64,000 nt of DNA from Stenotrophomonas sp. Ste86 (GCF_024519465.1 NZ_JALJRW010000002.1:1-64000); one strand, 5' to 3'; shown: positions 25,651-34,635, counted from the first letter of the stretch. Notes: generated from the letters alone by a model not told the origin. Translations and numbers: made by a program.

Positions 25651-26907
25651 ATGCGCCCGACATCGCTCGCCGCTGCGTGCCTGCTGGCACTGGCCGCCGC
25701 TGCCACCGTAAGCGCCGCCGATCCGCTGGTCGGCCCCGGTGAGCAGATCGCCAGGCAGTTGCCCAAACCGTATGCCACCCGGTCTGCCCAGCTCAATTCC
25801 AAGGTGATCGGCTGGCCACAAGGTCGCACTCCGAAAGCGCCCGCTGGATTCCAGGTCAGCGCCTACGCGCGCGACTTCGACAACCCGCGCTGGATGGTGC
25901 TGCTCGACAATGGTGATGTGCTGGTCTCCGAGGCGAAGACCGGCAAGAAAAGCGCCAATCGCATCACCCTGCTGCGCGACGCCGATGGCGACGGCGTGCC
26001 GGAGCTGCGCAGCACCTTCCTGGCCGGTCTCAACCAGCCATTCGGCATGCTTCAGCGCGGTAACCAGCTGTACGTGGCCAACACCGATGGCGTGTCGGTC
26101 TACCCGTACGAAAACGGGCAGACGAAGATCACCGCCAAGGGCCGCAAGATCCTGTCGCTGCCTGCCGGTGGCTACAACAATCACTGGACGCGCAATATCG
26201 TCGCCAGCCCGGACGGCCAGTACCTGTATGTGACCGTCGGGTCGGCCAGCAACAACGGCGAGTACGGTCTCGAGAACGAGAAGCGCCGCGCCAACATCCT
26301 GCGCATCCGCCCCGACGGCAGCGGCGAAACCGTCTTCGCCGCCGGCCTGCGCAATCCCAACGGCATCGCCTTCAAGAATGGCCGCATGTGGACGGCGGTC
26401 AACGAGCGCGACGAGCTCGGCGACAACCTGGTACCGGACTACATCACCGAGGTGCACCAGGACGGTTTCTACGGTTGGCCCTACGCGTATTACGGCGCCA
26501 ACGAAGATCCGCGCCTGGCCGGCAAGGCGCCGGAACTGGTCGAGAAAACCCGCGTCCCGGATTTTGCGGTGGGCCCGCACGTGGCGGCGATGGACATTAC
26601 TTTCTATGACGGCACGGCGTTCCCGGCCCGGTACCAGGGGGGTGCGCTGGTGGGCCTGCACGGCTCGTGGAATCGTGCCGTGCTATCGGGCTACAAGGTG
26701 CTGTTTGTTCCCTTCAAGGGCGACAAACCCAGTGGCCAGGCCGAGGATTTCCTCAGCGGCTTCTTGGTCGACGGCAGCACGTCGGAGGTCTATGGCCGCC
26801 CGGTGGCCAGCCTGGTGCTCAAGGACGGCAGCGTGCTGGTCAGCGACGATGCCGGCAACACGGTCTGGCGAGTCAGCCACGCGCCCAAGGCCACCGCCGC
26901 GCGCTGA
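25651..26907 (+). CDS. Sorbosone dehydrogenase-type PQQ sugar/aldose dehydrogenase
   Basis: A 418-residue exported six-bladed propeller protein. ATG 25651 gives a signal peptide ending near SAAD. Typical glucose/sorbosone dehydrogenase segments are present: FDNPRWMVLLDNGDVLVSE, LNQPFGM, HWTRNIVASPDGQYLYVTVG, GLRNPNGIAF, QDGFYGWPY and GLHGSWNRA. Members oxidise sugars with PQQ in the periplasm; many such proteins in this group remain uncharacterised, so the substrate is open. It is convergent with the exonuclease-like gene. Confidence 0.85.
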   Translation: MRPTSLAAACLLALAAAATVSAADPLVGPGEQIARQLPKPYATRSAQLNSKVIGWPQGRTPKAPAGFQVSAYARDFDNPRWMVLLDNGDVLVSEAKTGKKSANRITLLRDADGDGVPELRSTFLAGLNQPFGMLQRGNQLYVANTDGVSVYPYENGQTKITAKGRKILSLPAGGYNNHWTRNIVASPDGQYLYVTVGSASNNGEYGLENEKRRANILRIRPDGSGETVFAAGLRNPNGIAFKNGRMWTAVNERDELGDNLVPDYITEVHQDGFYGWPYAYYGANEDPRLAGKAPELVEKTRVPDFAVGPHVAAMDITFYDGTAFPARYQGGALVGLHGSWNRAVLSGYKVLFVPFKGDKPSGQAEDFLSGFLVDGSTSEVYGRPVASLVLKDGSVLVSDDAGNTVWRVSHAPKATAAR

Positions 26908-26931
26908 GGCGGTGGCCCGTCGCGCCCGGGC

Positions 26932-27792
26932 TCAGTGTCTGGATGCGGCGGGGAACACCAGTTCGGCCTGCACCGGGTAGTGGTCCGACGGCAGCACGCC
27001 GCCGGGCTTTTCATCCAGCGTGCTGAAGCGATCCACGGTGACGCCGCGCACCAGGATCCAGTCCAGTTCCACGGTCGGCTTGCCGGTGAAATCATGGAAG
27101 GTCAGGCGCGGGCCATCGACCTTGCCGGCAAGCCTGCGCGCATCACCGAGCGCGGCGGTGAACGTCTGGTAGGTGGTGCTGCCCGGCTCGCTGTTGAAAT
27201 CGCCGGTGACCACCACCGGGATGTCCTTGGGCAGCGCGGCCAGCCGTTCAATGATCAGCTTGGCACCCAGCACGCGGCGCGGCTCATCTTCCTCGCGGTA
27301 GGGCAGGTGGGTATTGAGCAGGTAGAAGCGCTGGCCATCGGTCTGGCGCTGGAACAGCCCCCAGGTGACCATGCGCGGCATCAGGTTGCCCCAGGTGATG
27401 CTGGCGACCACATCGGGCGTGTCGGAGAGCCAGAAATTGCCGGATTCCAGCAGCTTGAGCTGCGCGGTGTCGTAGAACACGCCCATGTGCTCATCGGCAT
27501 GGCCGCCGCGGCGGCCTTCGCCGAACCAGCGGTAGCCGGGCAGGTGCTGCACCAGGTAATCGGCCTGTTTTTCCACCAGCTCCTGGGTGCCAAACACGGC
27601 CGGGTGCTGCTCGCGCAGCAGCGTCACCATCGCATCGCGACGGTCTTCCCAGCGCCGGCCGGCCTCGGTATCCACCGGCGTGCGTACGTTGAAGGACATC
27701 ACCCGCAGCGCGTCGGCCGCATGCGCCGAAGCGGTGGCGAGCGACATCGCCATCAATACCAACAAAGCGGGGCGGTGGAAACGTGCGTGCAT
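26932..27792 (-). CDS. Exported endonuclease/exonuclease/phosphatase family protein
   Basis: A 286-residue secreted protein; ATG 27792 gives a signal peptide ending SAHAAD. It carries the EEP fold signature: RVMSFNVRTPVDTEAG, FGTQELVEKQ (metal Glu), LLNTHLPY, VVVTGDFNSEPGS (catalytic Asp-Asn) and LPSDHYPVQAEL (terminal Asp-His). The family includes DNases, sphingomyelinase-like and phosphoinositide phosphatases; this one resembles bacterial secreted EEP hydrolases. Substrate unknown. Confidence 0.85.
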   Translation of the reverse strand: MHARFHRPALLVLMAMSLATASAHAADALRVMSFNVRTPVDTEAGRRWEDRRDAMVTLLREQHPAVFGTQELVEKQADYLVQHLPGYRWFGEGRRGGHADEHMGVFYDTAQLKLLESGNFWLSDTPDVVASITWGNLMPRMVTWGLFQRQTDGQRFYLLNTHLPYREEDEPRRVLGAKLIIERLAALPKDIPVVVTGDFNSEPGSTTYQTFTAALGDARRLAGKVDGPRLTFHDFTGKPTVELDWILVRGVTVDRFSTLDEKPGGVLPSDHYPVQAELVFPAASRH

Positions 27793-27989
27793 GGGGCCTC
27801 CTGGACGGCCTGACAGGTAAGGCCCCAGCTTGCCATGCTTTCCTCGACACCGACTGTGCCGCAACGGGTGACACCTGCTGCAACGCAGCGCGAACACCGT
27901 GGCGGATGCGGTGATTGTGACGCACCTGCTTGAGCGCGGCCGCCAATCCGGGTTGAATCGGAACCGCACTGCACCTCGCGGAGTTTCAG

Positions 27990-28538
27990 GTGAATCCCCA
28001 GTCCCTTCCACCGCCGTCTTCCGGCCACCCTGACGTGACGCTGCGTTGGCTCCGGCGCGGCGACGCGCAGGCGTGGTACGACTATCTGCGCTTACCCGAG
28101 GTGATCGGCCAGACCAGCTGGGCGTTGTCATCGGTCGACGACCTGACGGCAATCTTCGCCGCACTGGAGCCGGAGGCTGCGGCGCCTCAGCTGCGCCTGG
28201 CCATTGTCGATCGCGGCGATGCGCTTGTTGGAACCCTCGGCTTCCACAGCATCAATCCCCAGCACGGCAGCGCCGAAATCGCCTACGAGCTTTCACCGGC
28301 GGCCTGGCACCGGGGCATCGCCACGGCCGTGTGTCGGCAGGTCGTGCCGTGGGCGTTTGCCCATTTCGGCTGGCAACGCATCCAGGCCGTGGTGCTGGAT
28401 ACCAATCATGCCTCGGCGCGCGTGCTGCACCGGTGCGCGTTTCAGCATGAAGGACGATTGCGCGGCTTCCGTCGGGTCGGCGGTACCTCGCGCGACTTCG
28501 ATATGTATGCGCGTCTGCGTGGCGACCCGGCCAGCTAG
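27990..28538 (+). CDS. GNAT N-acetyltransferase (RimJ/RimL type)
   Basis: A 182-residue acetyltransferase with a GTG start preceded by TTTCAG but no strong ribosome site. Acceptor-side VTLRWLRRGDAQAWYDYL and the acetyl-CoA segment ELSPAAWHRGIATAVCRQV, followed by LDTNHASARVLHRCAFQHEG, match the RimJ/RimL subgroup that modifies protein N termini or small amines. The substrate cannot be told from sequence. Confidence 0.87.
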   Translation: MNPQSLPPPSSGHPDVTLRWLRRGDAQAWYDYLRLPEVIGQTSWALSSVDDLTAIFAALEPEAAAPQLRLAIVDRGDALVGTLGFHSINPQHGSAEIAYELSPAAWHRGIATAVCRQVVPWAFAHFGWQRIQAVVLDTNHASARVLHRCAFQHEGRLRGFRRVGGTSRDFDMYARLRGDPAS

Positions 28539-28540
28539 TT

Positions 28541-29209
28541 TCAACTGGTCAGCAACACCCAGCCGATCAGGCTGTTGATCGCGATGCCCCAAAGCAGCAC
28601 CCACAGCGTGGACAACACGGTATTGAGCCAGGAGCGTTCCAAGGCCACCTTGAGCCAGCCAGCCTGCACCACCGCGTACCAGAGCAGGGACAGCAGGGAC
28701 ACGGCCACGCCGATGTGGGTCGAAAGCTGGCCCGGCAGCCGGACGAACACCATGCTGGTAGACAGCGCGACCGCGAACGGCGCGGTCAGGTAACACTGCA
28801 CGAAGAATGGGCGGCGCAGCGTCTCGCGGGTCATCGGCAGCTTGCTGCGTCGGAGCATGTGCACGGTAGCGATCAGCGGCCACACCGCGAAGGTGATCGA
28901 GCGGTACAGCAACAGACTTTCCTCGTTGCCGAACACCGTGCGCGACAACTGCCCGGTGCCGACGATCTGCTGGTGCATCAGCAACTCCACCCCGTGCGCC
29001 ACCAGCACCGCCAGCATGAGGAACATCGGCGGACTGATCGCATCGTCGAACTGCTTGTCCAGTTTCTGGGTCAGCTCGGTAGTGACGTACTGCGCCATCC
29101 GCCGTGGATGCACGATCACCCGGTACAGCGTGCGCGGGAAAAACAGGAACCAGGTGCAGAGCTCGTAGAGAAACTCTTCCAGCGATCGAAGCAGTTTGAG
29201 GAAGTCCAT
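28541..29209 (-). CDS. Multi-spanning membrane protein, unknown function
   Basis: A 222-residue protein with an amphipathic N terminus (MDFLKLLRSLEEFLYELCTW) and about five membrane helices at roughly residues 60-80, 100-118, 138-158, 168-188 and 198-220. It resembles permease-like proteins without known ligand motifs. It begins near the PliG-like gene and is convergent with the GNAT gene two bases away. Not assignable to a family by eye. Confidence 0.75.
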   Translation of the reverse strand: MDFLKLLRSLEEFLYELCTWFLFFPRTLYRVIVHPRRMAQYVTTELTQKLDKQFDDAISPPMFLMLAVLVAHGVELLMHQQIVGTGQLSRTVFGNEESLLLYRSITFAVWPLIATVHMLRRSKLPMTRETLRRPFFVQCYLTAPFAVALSTSMVFVRLPGQLSTHIGVAVSLLSLLWYAVVQAGWLKVALERSWLNTVLSTLWVLLWGIAINSLIGWVLLTS

Positions 29210-29263
29210 CCAAGGTCCCTGCGATGAAGGCGCCGACAGCGCCGGGCGGGCTCGGCACTGCGG

Positions 29264-29674
29264 TCAGCGGAGGGCGACGGTCAGCGTATGCGGTGCCTTC
29301 TCGCCACGGCGCGCCTGCGCCCGCATCTGGTAGACCTGCACCACGTAGGTGCCCGAGGCGGGCAGGGTGCCGGACCAGCGCCGCTCCTCATCGTTGCTGC
29401 CCAGCGCCTCACCCTCGCCGGGGACCACGCCAGGGGCGAACACATTGAAGTTGGCATTGGCGCTGCCGCCTACCGAGACCGTCATGGTCTGGCCGGCGCG
29501 TGCCGCCACCGTATATTGGACCGTGTCATACCCCGAAAGCGTGCCGCGCAGCGCCGCGCTGCTGGCACCCTTGGTGAAGTGCACCGGTGTGGTGGTGACC
29601 TTGTCGGCGGCGGTGGCCAAGGCCGGGGTCTGTGCGAGCAGGGAAGACAACAGCAGCAAGCGGAAGGGTTTCAT
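29264..29674 (-). CDS. Periplasmic PliG-like lysozyme inhibitor / PPC-domain protein
   Basis: A 136-residue exported protein; ATG 29674 gives a signal peptide ending near ALATAAD. The mature part (PVHFTKGASSAALRGTLSGY, then VFAPGVV, TLPASGTYVVQVYQMRAQAR) resembles inhibitors of g-type lysozyme, which share a PPC-like beta fold. By that likeness it may protect peptidoglycan from animal lysozyme. The comparison is from memory, so the function is tentative; a general PPC-domain protein is the alternative. Confidence 0.7.
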   Translation of the reverse strand: MKPFRLLLLSSLLAQTPALATAADKVTTTPVHFTKGASSAALRGTLSGYDTVQYTVAARAGQTMTVSVGGSANANFNVFAPGVVPGEGEALGSNDEERRWSGTLPASGTYVVQVYQMRAQARRGEKAPHTLTVALR

Positions 29675-29845
29675 CGCAGTTCTCGCGGGCCCGGGCTTGG
29701 GCGTTCCCGCCGAGCATGATCGCCAGCGCATCAAGGGCTTGTCGATGCAGCCGGCAGATCGGGCGCCGTCCCGACTCGACGGCGCATGACGCGCCAAGGA
29801 AGGGTAACCTTGGCGGTTCCCTTATTGAACGACAGGCCCGCGCCG

Positions 29846-30157
29846 ATGGATTACCAGCTTGTGATCAAGTTCTGGCGAAAGTCGCTGGACGACGAGGCGT
29901 TCCTGGCCACGCTGGAGGCCGAGCTGACCGCCGCGCTTGGCAAGGCGGCGACGCTGGATGGCTATGACGTCAGTGCCAAGGAAATCAACCTGTTCATGTT
30001 CACGGCCGATCCACGCCCGACCTTTCGGCGCACCAAGGACGTGCTGGAGCGGTTGGGTGTCCTGCACAGCGTTTCGGCGGCCTACCGCCTGGTTGGCGGT
30101 GCCCAGTTCACCTCGGTGTGGCCGCTGCGGATGGCGCGGAAGTTCACGTTGCCGTGA
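29846..30157 (+). CDS. Conserved hypothetical protein
   Basis: A 103-residue protein starting at ATG 29846 (MDYQLVIKFWRKSLDDEAFL). The mix of helices and strands, with EINLFMFTADPRPTFRRTKD, looks like a small soluble alpha/beta protein. No domain recognised. It ends close to the convergent metallophosphoesterase gene. Confidence 0.75.
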   Translation: MDYQLVIKFWRKSLDDEAFLATLEAELTAALGKAATLDGYDVSAKEINLFMFTADPRPTFRRTKDVLERLGVLHSVSAAYRLVGGAQFTSVWPLRMARKFTLP

Positions 30158-30172
30158 GGGTGGGGCGGGCGG

Positions 30173-31096
30173 CTACGCCCGAACGGCCACCAGCTTGTCG
30201 TTCGACAGCGCATCCTCGCCGTCGAAGCGGTAGGCCACCAGCGGCTCGCTATCCAGGGCTGCTCTGTAGTCCACGCAGCACGCCTTGGCGGAGATGACAC
30301 CCGGGTTTCCGCTGAACCAGTAATGCCCGAAGAAGACCGGTTTGGCCTGGTCGTAGCGCGCGATGGCGCTGTCTGGAATCGGTGTCTCCGGCAATTGACC
30401 CGCATCGCGGCCGATCAGCGCCGCAGTGCGGTAGGTCGAGGCCGTGTCATCCCACCAGCGCACCCGCGTCCGCTGTCGGACAATGCCCTGCTTGTCCGTG
30501 AAGGTGATCGGGGCGGGCAGCTCGATCTCCAGGCCCTTGCAGATCGCTTCCACCGCCACGAACGCCGCGCTGTCTTTGCGTGATGCCGCCACCAGCAGTT
30601 CCGGCGTGAGCGTGTTACCCACCCCGAGCTGATCGGCAATGACCGCCATCGAGGGCGGGTGCCAGCAGGCGTGCACCAGGCGCAACTGGTCGGTTTCGAT
30701 CCACAGCGGCAGGGTCATGAACCACTGGATCCATTCCCGGTGTAGTGCACTGTCCAGCGTCACCTCGTTGAGGAAGGCGCGATGCTGGTCATGGTTGCTC
30801 TGGCCGCGTGCCCGCAGGTAGTGGCCCGGCTGCGCGGGGTCCCGCGTTGCATAGGCAATGCCATTGAACTCATGATTGCCCATGATCGCCTCGGCGCTGC
30901 CCGCATCGACCATGCGCCGGACGATCTCCAGTGTTTCCAGCTGCCCAGGGCCGCGATCAATCAGGTCGCCCACGAACCGCGCAGTACGTGCCGGATGCCG
31001 CCAGGCGCCCATGCGCTCGCGGTAACCCAGCTGTTTGAGCAACGCTTTGAGCTTCCCCGCCTGACCGTGAATATCGCCAATGATGTCGTGTGCCAT
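30173..31096 (-). CDS. Calcineurin-like metallophosphoesterase (PrpA/ApaH-like)
   Basis: A 307-residue cytosolic phosphoesterase beginning MAHDIIGDIHGQAGKL. The dimetal motifs are complete: GDIHG, VGDLIDRGPGQLE, IMGNHEFNGIA and a late HYWFSGNP. This arrangement matches serine/threonine phosphatase-like and diadenosine tetraphosphatase-like enzymes of bacteria. No partner gene suggests the substrate. Confidence 0.87.
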   Translation of the reverse strand: MAHDIIGDIHGQAGKLKALLKQLGYRERMGAWRHPARTARFVGDLIDRGPGQLETLEIVRRMVDAGSAEAIMGNHEFNGIAYATRDPAQPGHYLRARGQSNHDQHRAFLNEVTLDSALHREWIQWFMTLPLWIETDQLRLVHACWHPPSMAVIADQLGVGNTLTPELLVAASRKDSAAFVAVEAICKGLEIELPAPITFTDKQGIVRQRTRVRWWDDTASTYRTAALIGRDAGQLPETPIPDSAIARYDQAKPVFFGHYWFSGNPGVISAKACCVDYRAALDSEPLVAYRFDGEDALSNDKLVAVRA

Positions 31097-31433
31097 TTCT
31101 CCATTCTAGCGGTCAGTGCCGGTTCGCTGGGGGCAGTGGTTAAAATGTGATGCATGCACATTCCAGTCGCGCGAATGGACACTGCCATTTACCTGTGTTA
31201 TGAAGCGCTGGTCAGGATAATCCTGGCAAACCACACAGCAATCAAAGGATCGAAAATGAAACGATTCGCCCGAGCATTGCGCGTCAGCCTCAATATTCAT
31301 CCGAACGAGAAAAGTAGTGTGTGGAATACCTGGCCGATCTGGATCGAGTTTTGATTCCCCGTTGATTTTACGGGTTTGAACGGTAGCAAGACGAAGGGAC
31401 TCGTCTTCGAGTTCCTTCTTGCCGGAGACATGC
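31097..31433. other. Gene-free, less GC-rich region before the P450-like gene
   Basis: This 337-base stretch is visibly richer in A and T than its surroundings. A 66-codon frame at 31154-31354 has no recognisable product and poor codon character. It contains the palindrome CAGGATAATCCTG (31213-31225) and, just before the P450-like start, an 11-base-pair hairpin (31393-31403 with 31408-31418, TCTT loop). The composition suggests acquired DNA. Confidence 0.6.
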
Positions 31434-32645
31434 ATGGAAGGGATGTCGCAACAGCAAGGCGGCGTGGCCGCCGAGCGCCTGGCCGCCCGCGTTGAACGCG
31501 AAGGTCCGGTGTTGAAACTGGACACCGGCGGCGTCGGCGTGTTTTGCCCCGAGCTCGCCGGCCGGGTCGACAAGGAAAACGCCGAGCAGTTGTTCGTCGT
31601 CGAATCGCTGTCCGATCTGTTTCGCCGCCATCAGCGCGTGCGCTGGTCCGAAGTGCGTAGCCTCATAGCCGCCTGCAGCGCCGAATTGACCGGCCCGGAC
31701 ACGCTCTGCGCCCTGCAGGGCAGGATGCGCATCGCACTCGACGCGGTCTGCGGTATCGAAGCCGATGCGATGCCGGCCATCTGGAACACGATGTCCTTCC
31801 CGCTGATTCCACTGGTCATCAACGGACTCAGCGGCAAGGAACAGGCCGCCGTGCAGCGTGCGATGCAGTTGCGCTTCACCACGCAGGTGGAGCAGGTGAT
31901 CCACACGCGCGATCTGCTGCGCAACTTCTTCATCGGCCGCGGCGAGTCGCGCGCGATACACGCAGAACTCCAGCGCCGGCTGCGCGATGGCCATTCTCAT
32001 CTTGATTATGCGCAGCCGCTGCTTGGACTGCGCGACCGTATCGGGTTGGATAAAGTCACCTATCTGGTCACCGTGCAGTTGATCGCCATTTCCGGCGTAC
32101 CGGGCATGATGGCGGCGTGCCTTCTACTGGCCATGCAGATGCACCCGGAGTGGCGCGAGAAGATCGAGGCGGAATTCGAGACGCTGTCGGACGCGCAGAT
32201 CCACGCGCTGCCGATGGCACGCATTCCGTGCACGATGCGCTTCCTGAAAGAAGTGATGCGGCTGTATTCGACGCCGTTCAATAATCGCCGCGTCGCGGTG
32301 TGCGACCTGGAGGCGGACGGGCACGCGATACCCGAAGGCAGCGTGTACGAACTCAGCTCCTACATCCAGCATCGCTCTGAAAAGTACTGGGACCATCCGC
32401 AGGTTTTTGATCCGGACCGCTGGTTGCCGGAGCGTCGCCGGCGCACTGCCGGCATCTACGTGCCGTACGGCTTCCCGTCGCGCTCGTGCGTGGGCTCGGC
32501 GGTGGGCAATGCGCAATTGATCCTGCTGTGCGCGTTGCTGGCGCGCGAGTATCGGTTCACGCCCTCCGCCCGCTATCGGCCCGAGGTGCGGATGGACGGA
32601 TTTGCCATCCCGGCTGCGCTGCACGGCACGTTTTCGAGGCAATAA
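31434..32645 (+). CDS. Cytochrome P450-like protein with atypical I-helix
   Basis: A 403-residue P450-fold protein. ATG 31434 follows GGAG by seven bases. The K-helix ExxR is in FLKEVMRLYSTPF, the PERF-like segment in FDPDRWLPERR, and the Cys-ligand loop is GFPSRSCVGSAVGNAQL, so heme binding is expected. The I-helix, normally AGxxT, reads LIAISGVPGMMAA, lacking the acid-alcohol pair used in oxygen activation. Together with a short N terminus this suggests an unusual chemistry such as peroxide use, isomerisation or C-C coupling, or a non-catalytic role. No redox partner gene is nearby. Confidence 0.85.
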   Translation: MEGMSQQQGGVAAERLAARVEREGPVLKLDTGGVGVFCPELAGRVDKENAEQLFVVESLSDLFRRHQRVRWSEVRSLIAACSAELTGPDTLCALQGRMRIALDAVCGIEADAMPAIWNTMSFPLIPLVINGLSGKEQAAVQRAMQLRFTTQVEQVIHTRDLLRNFFIGRGESRAIHAELQRRLRDGHSHLDYAQPLLGLRDRIGLDKVTYLVTVQLIAISGVPGMMAACLLLAMQMHPEWREKIEAEFETLSDAQIHALPMARIPCTMRFLKEVMRLYSTPFNNRRVAVCDLEADGHAIPEGSVYELSSYIQHRSEKYWDHPQVFDPDRWLPERRRRTAGIYVPYGFPSRSCVGSAVGNAQLILLCALLAREYRFTPSARYRPEVRMDGFAIPAALHGTFSRQ

Positions 32646-32686
32646 AAAAGCCGGAAGCCCTGTCACCAGGAACTTCCGGCTTCTTT
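32643..32686. terminator. Bidirectional terminator between P450-like gene and ssrA
   Basis: AGCCGGAAG (32649-32657) pairs with CTTCCGGCT (32673-32681). Six A precede it and TTCTTT follows, so it can end both the P450-like transcript (its left edge includes that gene's stop) and the minus-strand tmRNA precursor. Confidence 0.88.
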
Positions 32687-32709
32687 CCGGCCCCGAAAGG
32701 CCGGTTGTA

Positions 32710-33112
32710 TGGTGGAGGTGGGCGGAATTGAACCGCCGTCCGAAGGCACTCCATCCCCGGTACTACATGCTTAGCTCACCGTTGGATCTCATCCTGTGGC
32801 AGCACGGTGTGCAAAGCGCACCCCAGGACCAGCCTGCTTTAGTTAAGTCGTGACTGACAGGCAGCCATCACAACCGGTTCCGTGATAATGACCCTACATC
32901 TACGAGCACGGGCACAAGTAGGTTCGGGGGTTCGCCTTAGGCGGCTGTAGAACTAAACGCTAAAGCTGTTTTTAGGCAGCGATTGCGAAGTCGTTCGAAC
33001 CGTAGTTGTCGTCGTTGGCAACTAAAAGTTTGCTGCTGGATTAACGAGGAAAGCTGCCCCCTCGGCATGCACCAAGTAACTTCACAACCCCCGTCGAAAC
33101 CAATGCACCCCC
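32710..33112 (-). ncRNA. ssrA: Transfer-messenger RNA
   Basis: Rescues stalled ribosomes together with SmpB. The acceptor stem pairs GGGGGUG at the 5' end (33112 downward) with CACCUCC before ACCA at 32710-32720; the conserved T-arm-like segment GGTTCAATTCC lies near the 3' end and GGTTTCGACGGGGG near the 5' end. The resume codon GCC at 33019 opens the tag ANDDNYGSNDFAIAA, ending with TAA at 32972-32974. SmpB is encoded about 1 kb away. The 403-base span is somewhat longer than in E. coli. Confidence 0.95.
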
Positions 33113-33242
33113 GGTTTCTTCAAGAACCGCAAGACATCTGGCGACCCAGACGCTACTTGACGGGCTCGATGCTACTCCAATTCAGCTGAACAGTCACGGT
33201 GCACGGCCCGTCCTGCCTTGCCCGGTGCCCAGCGGAGGGGAA

Positions 33243-33602
33243 TCAGCGCTTGCCTTCCTGCTGGCGACGGCTGTCGGCCTGGTGGCGGGCCTTTTCCTTG
33301 CGCACCCGATTGTGCTCGTTGCGCACGGTCATCGCCTGCTTCTTGGCCTGGGGTTCGGCCCGCGCCATCAGCGATTCGACCTGGGCAACCAGCCGACGGT
33401 GCTCCAGGCTGTCGTAGCTCTGGTTCTCCGACGCAGCACGCTTGGCGTTGCGGATCAGGTAGGTCAGCACCTTGAGCAGCGCGGCGGGGTCCATGGCGCG
33501 GGCGAGTTCGTCAAAGATGAACTCCAGCGCGGCCACGTCGGCACGCAGGGTGGTCAGTTCGTCGGCCGTCTGCACCGGCTCCGGGGTATGTTCGAGGGTC
33601 AC
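33243..33602 (-). CDS. Conserved hypothetical helical protein
   Basis: A 119-residue, mostly helical protein (LRADVAALEFIFDELARAMD, then LVAQVESLMARAEPQAKKQ) with a very basic tail (RVRKEKARHQADSRRQQEGK). No catalytic motif. It lies between ssrA and the GNAT/smpB pair. Nucleic-acid or ribosome association would fit the basic tail but is only a guess. Confidence 0.75.
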   Translation of the reverse strand: MTLEHTPEPVQTADELTTLRADVAALEFIFDELARAMDPAALLKVLTYLIRNAKRAASENQSYDSLEHRRLVAQVESLMARAEPQAKKQAMTVRNEHNRVRKEKARHQADSRRQQEGKR

Positions 33603-33703
33603 GCGCGGATCCTTTCCGTATCAATGCGGGGATTCTGACAGCTGCGCGCCTCGGAGGGGAAACAACCTGCTGTCGGGACGGTTTGGAGGGAAGGGCGGGG
33701 GCG

Positions 33704-34132
33704 CTAAAGCGGCTTGCGCAGGTACAGGCGCTCGTGGCCGCGCGGGAAGTCCTGCAGCCGGCCGAACACCGCATAGCCCTGCTTGAGGTAGAAGCCCTCG
33801 GCCTGCCAGGAGAAGGTATCCAGCGTCACGGCGTGCGCGCCCAGCGCCCGGGCCTGCTGCTCTGCGTCGGCCAGCAGCGCCTGGCCAAGACCCCGGCCAC
33901 GCTGGGTTTGGTCGACCCACAGCGCATGCACCATCAGCCAGCCACCGCAGACATCGGCGGCGATGCCGGCCACGACCTGGCCGGCGGCATCGTGGATCAC
34001 GCGGTTGACCGGCTGGTCGTCCAGGGCATCGCCACTGGCAGCCTGGTTGAAGGCGAGCAGGCCGGCGAACACCGCCCGGGTGTCCTCGGCGCTGGCCGGC
34101 TGGATGCACGGCGCGCGCACCGTGCGCTCCAT
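33704..34132 (-). CDS. GNAT N-acetyltransferase
   Basis: A 142-residue acetyltransferase. The acetyl-CoA loop QTQRGRGLGQALLADAEQQA is characteristic (RGxGxG/A). Preceding strands (WLMVHALWVD) and the C-terminal GFYLKQGYAVFGRL fit the family that acts on small amines or peptides. ATG 34132 overlaps the smpB stop by one base (TGATG), so it is probably translated after smpB. Confidence 0.87.
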   Translation of the reverse strand: MERTVRAPCIQPASAEDTRAVFAGLLAFNQAASGDALDDQPVNRVIHDAAGQVVAGIAADVCGGWLMVHALWVDQTQRGRGLGQALLADAEQQARALGAHAVTLDTFSWQAEGFYLKQGYAVFGRLQDFPRGHERLYLRKPL

Positions 34133-34635
34133 CACGCGTCGCGGTTGTGGCGGCGCATGGTGCGCGACTTCTCGCGGGCCCAGTCGCGGTCCTTCTCGGC
34201 GTCGCGCTTGTCGTGGGTCTGCTTGCCCTTGGCCAGTGCGATCTCGAGCTTGATCTTGTTCTTGCTCCAGTACATCGCCGTCGGCACGATCGTGTAGCCG
34301 TCGCGCTGGACCTTGCCGATCAGCTTGTCGATCTCGTTGCGATGCAGGAGCAGCTTGCGCTCGCGACGGTCGTTGGCCACCACGTGGGAGGAGGCCTGGA
34401 TCAACGGGGTGATCTGCGCGCCGATCAGATAGATCTCGCCATCACGCACGTAGGCGTACGCATCGATGATGTTGCCGCGCCCGGCGCGGATCGACTTGAC
34501 CTCCCAGCCCTGCAACGCCAGGCCGGCCTCGAAACGGTCTTCGATGTGGTACTCGTGGCGGGCACGCTTGTTGAGCGCGATGGTTTTGTTGGCCGTCGCG
34601 TTGTTTGCTTTATCCTTGCCGCTGTTCTTGCTCAT
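34132..34635 (-). CDS. smpB: SsrA-binding protein
   Basis: Partner of tmRNA in trans-translation. ATG 34635 gives 167 residues: [17 protein letters not shown], then [38 protein letters not shown] and the C-terminal [19 protein letters not shown]. Both ends are rich in Lys and Arg, as expected for RNA contact. A longer upstream frame overlapping ratA is a shadow. The ssrA gene lies about 1 kb downstream on the same strand. Confidence 0.95.
   Translation of the reverse strand: MSKNSGKDKANNATANKTIALNKRARHEYHIEDRFEAGLALQGWEVKSIRAGRGNIIDAYAYVRDGEIYLIGAQITPLIQASSHVVANDRRERKLLLHRNEIDKLIGKVQRDGYTIVPTAMYWSKNKIKLEIALAKGKQTHDKRDAEKDRDWAREKSRTMRRHNRDA

Noticed and set aside
31154-31354. 66-codon frame in the low-GC gap before the P450-like gene
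   Set aside because: No ribosome site, no conserved features and poor codon use; listed only as part of the gap.
32643-33112. Integrated genomic island at ssrA
   Set aside because: No integrase, no duplicated ssrA 3' end and no direct repeats seen in the window; only a composition change near the P450-like gene.
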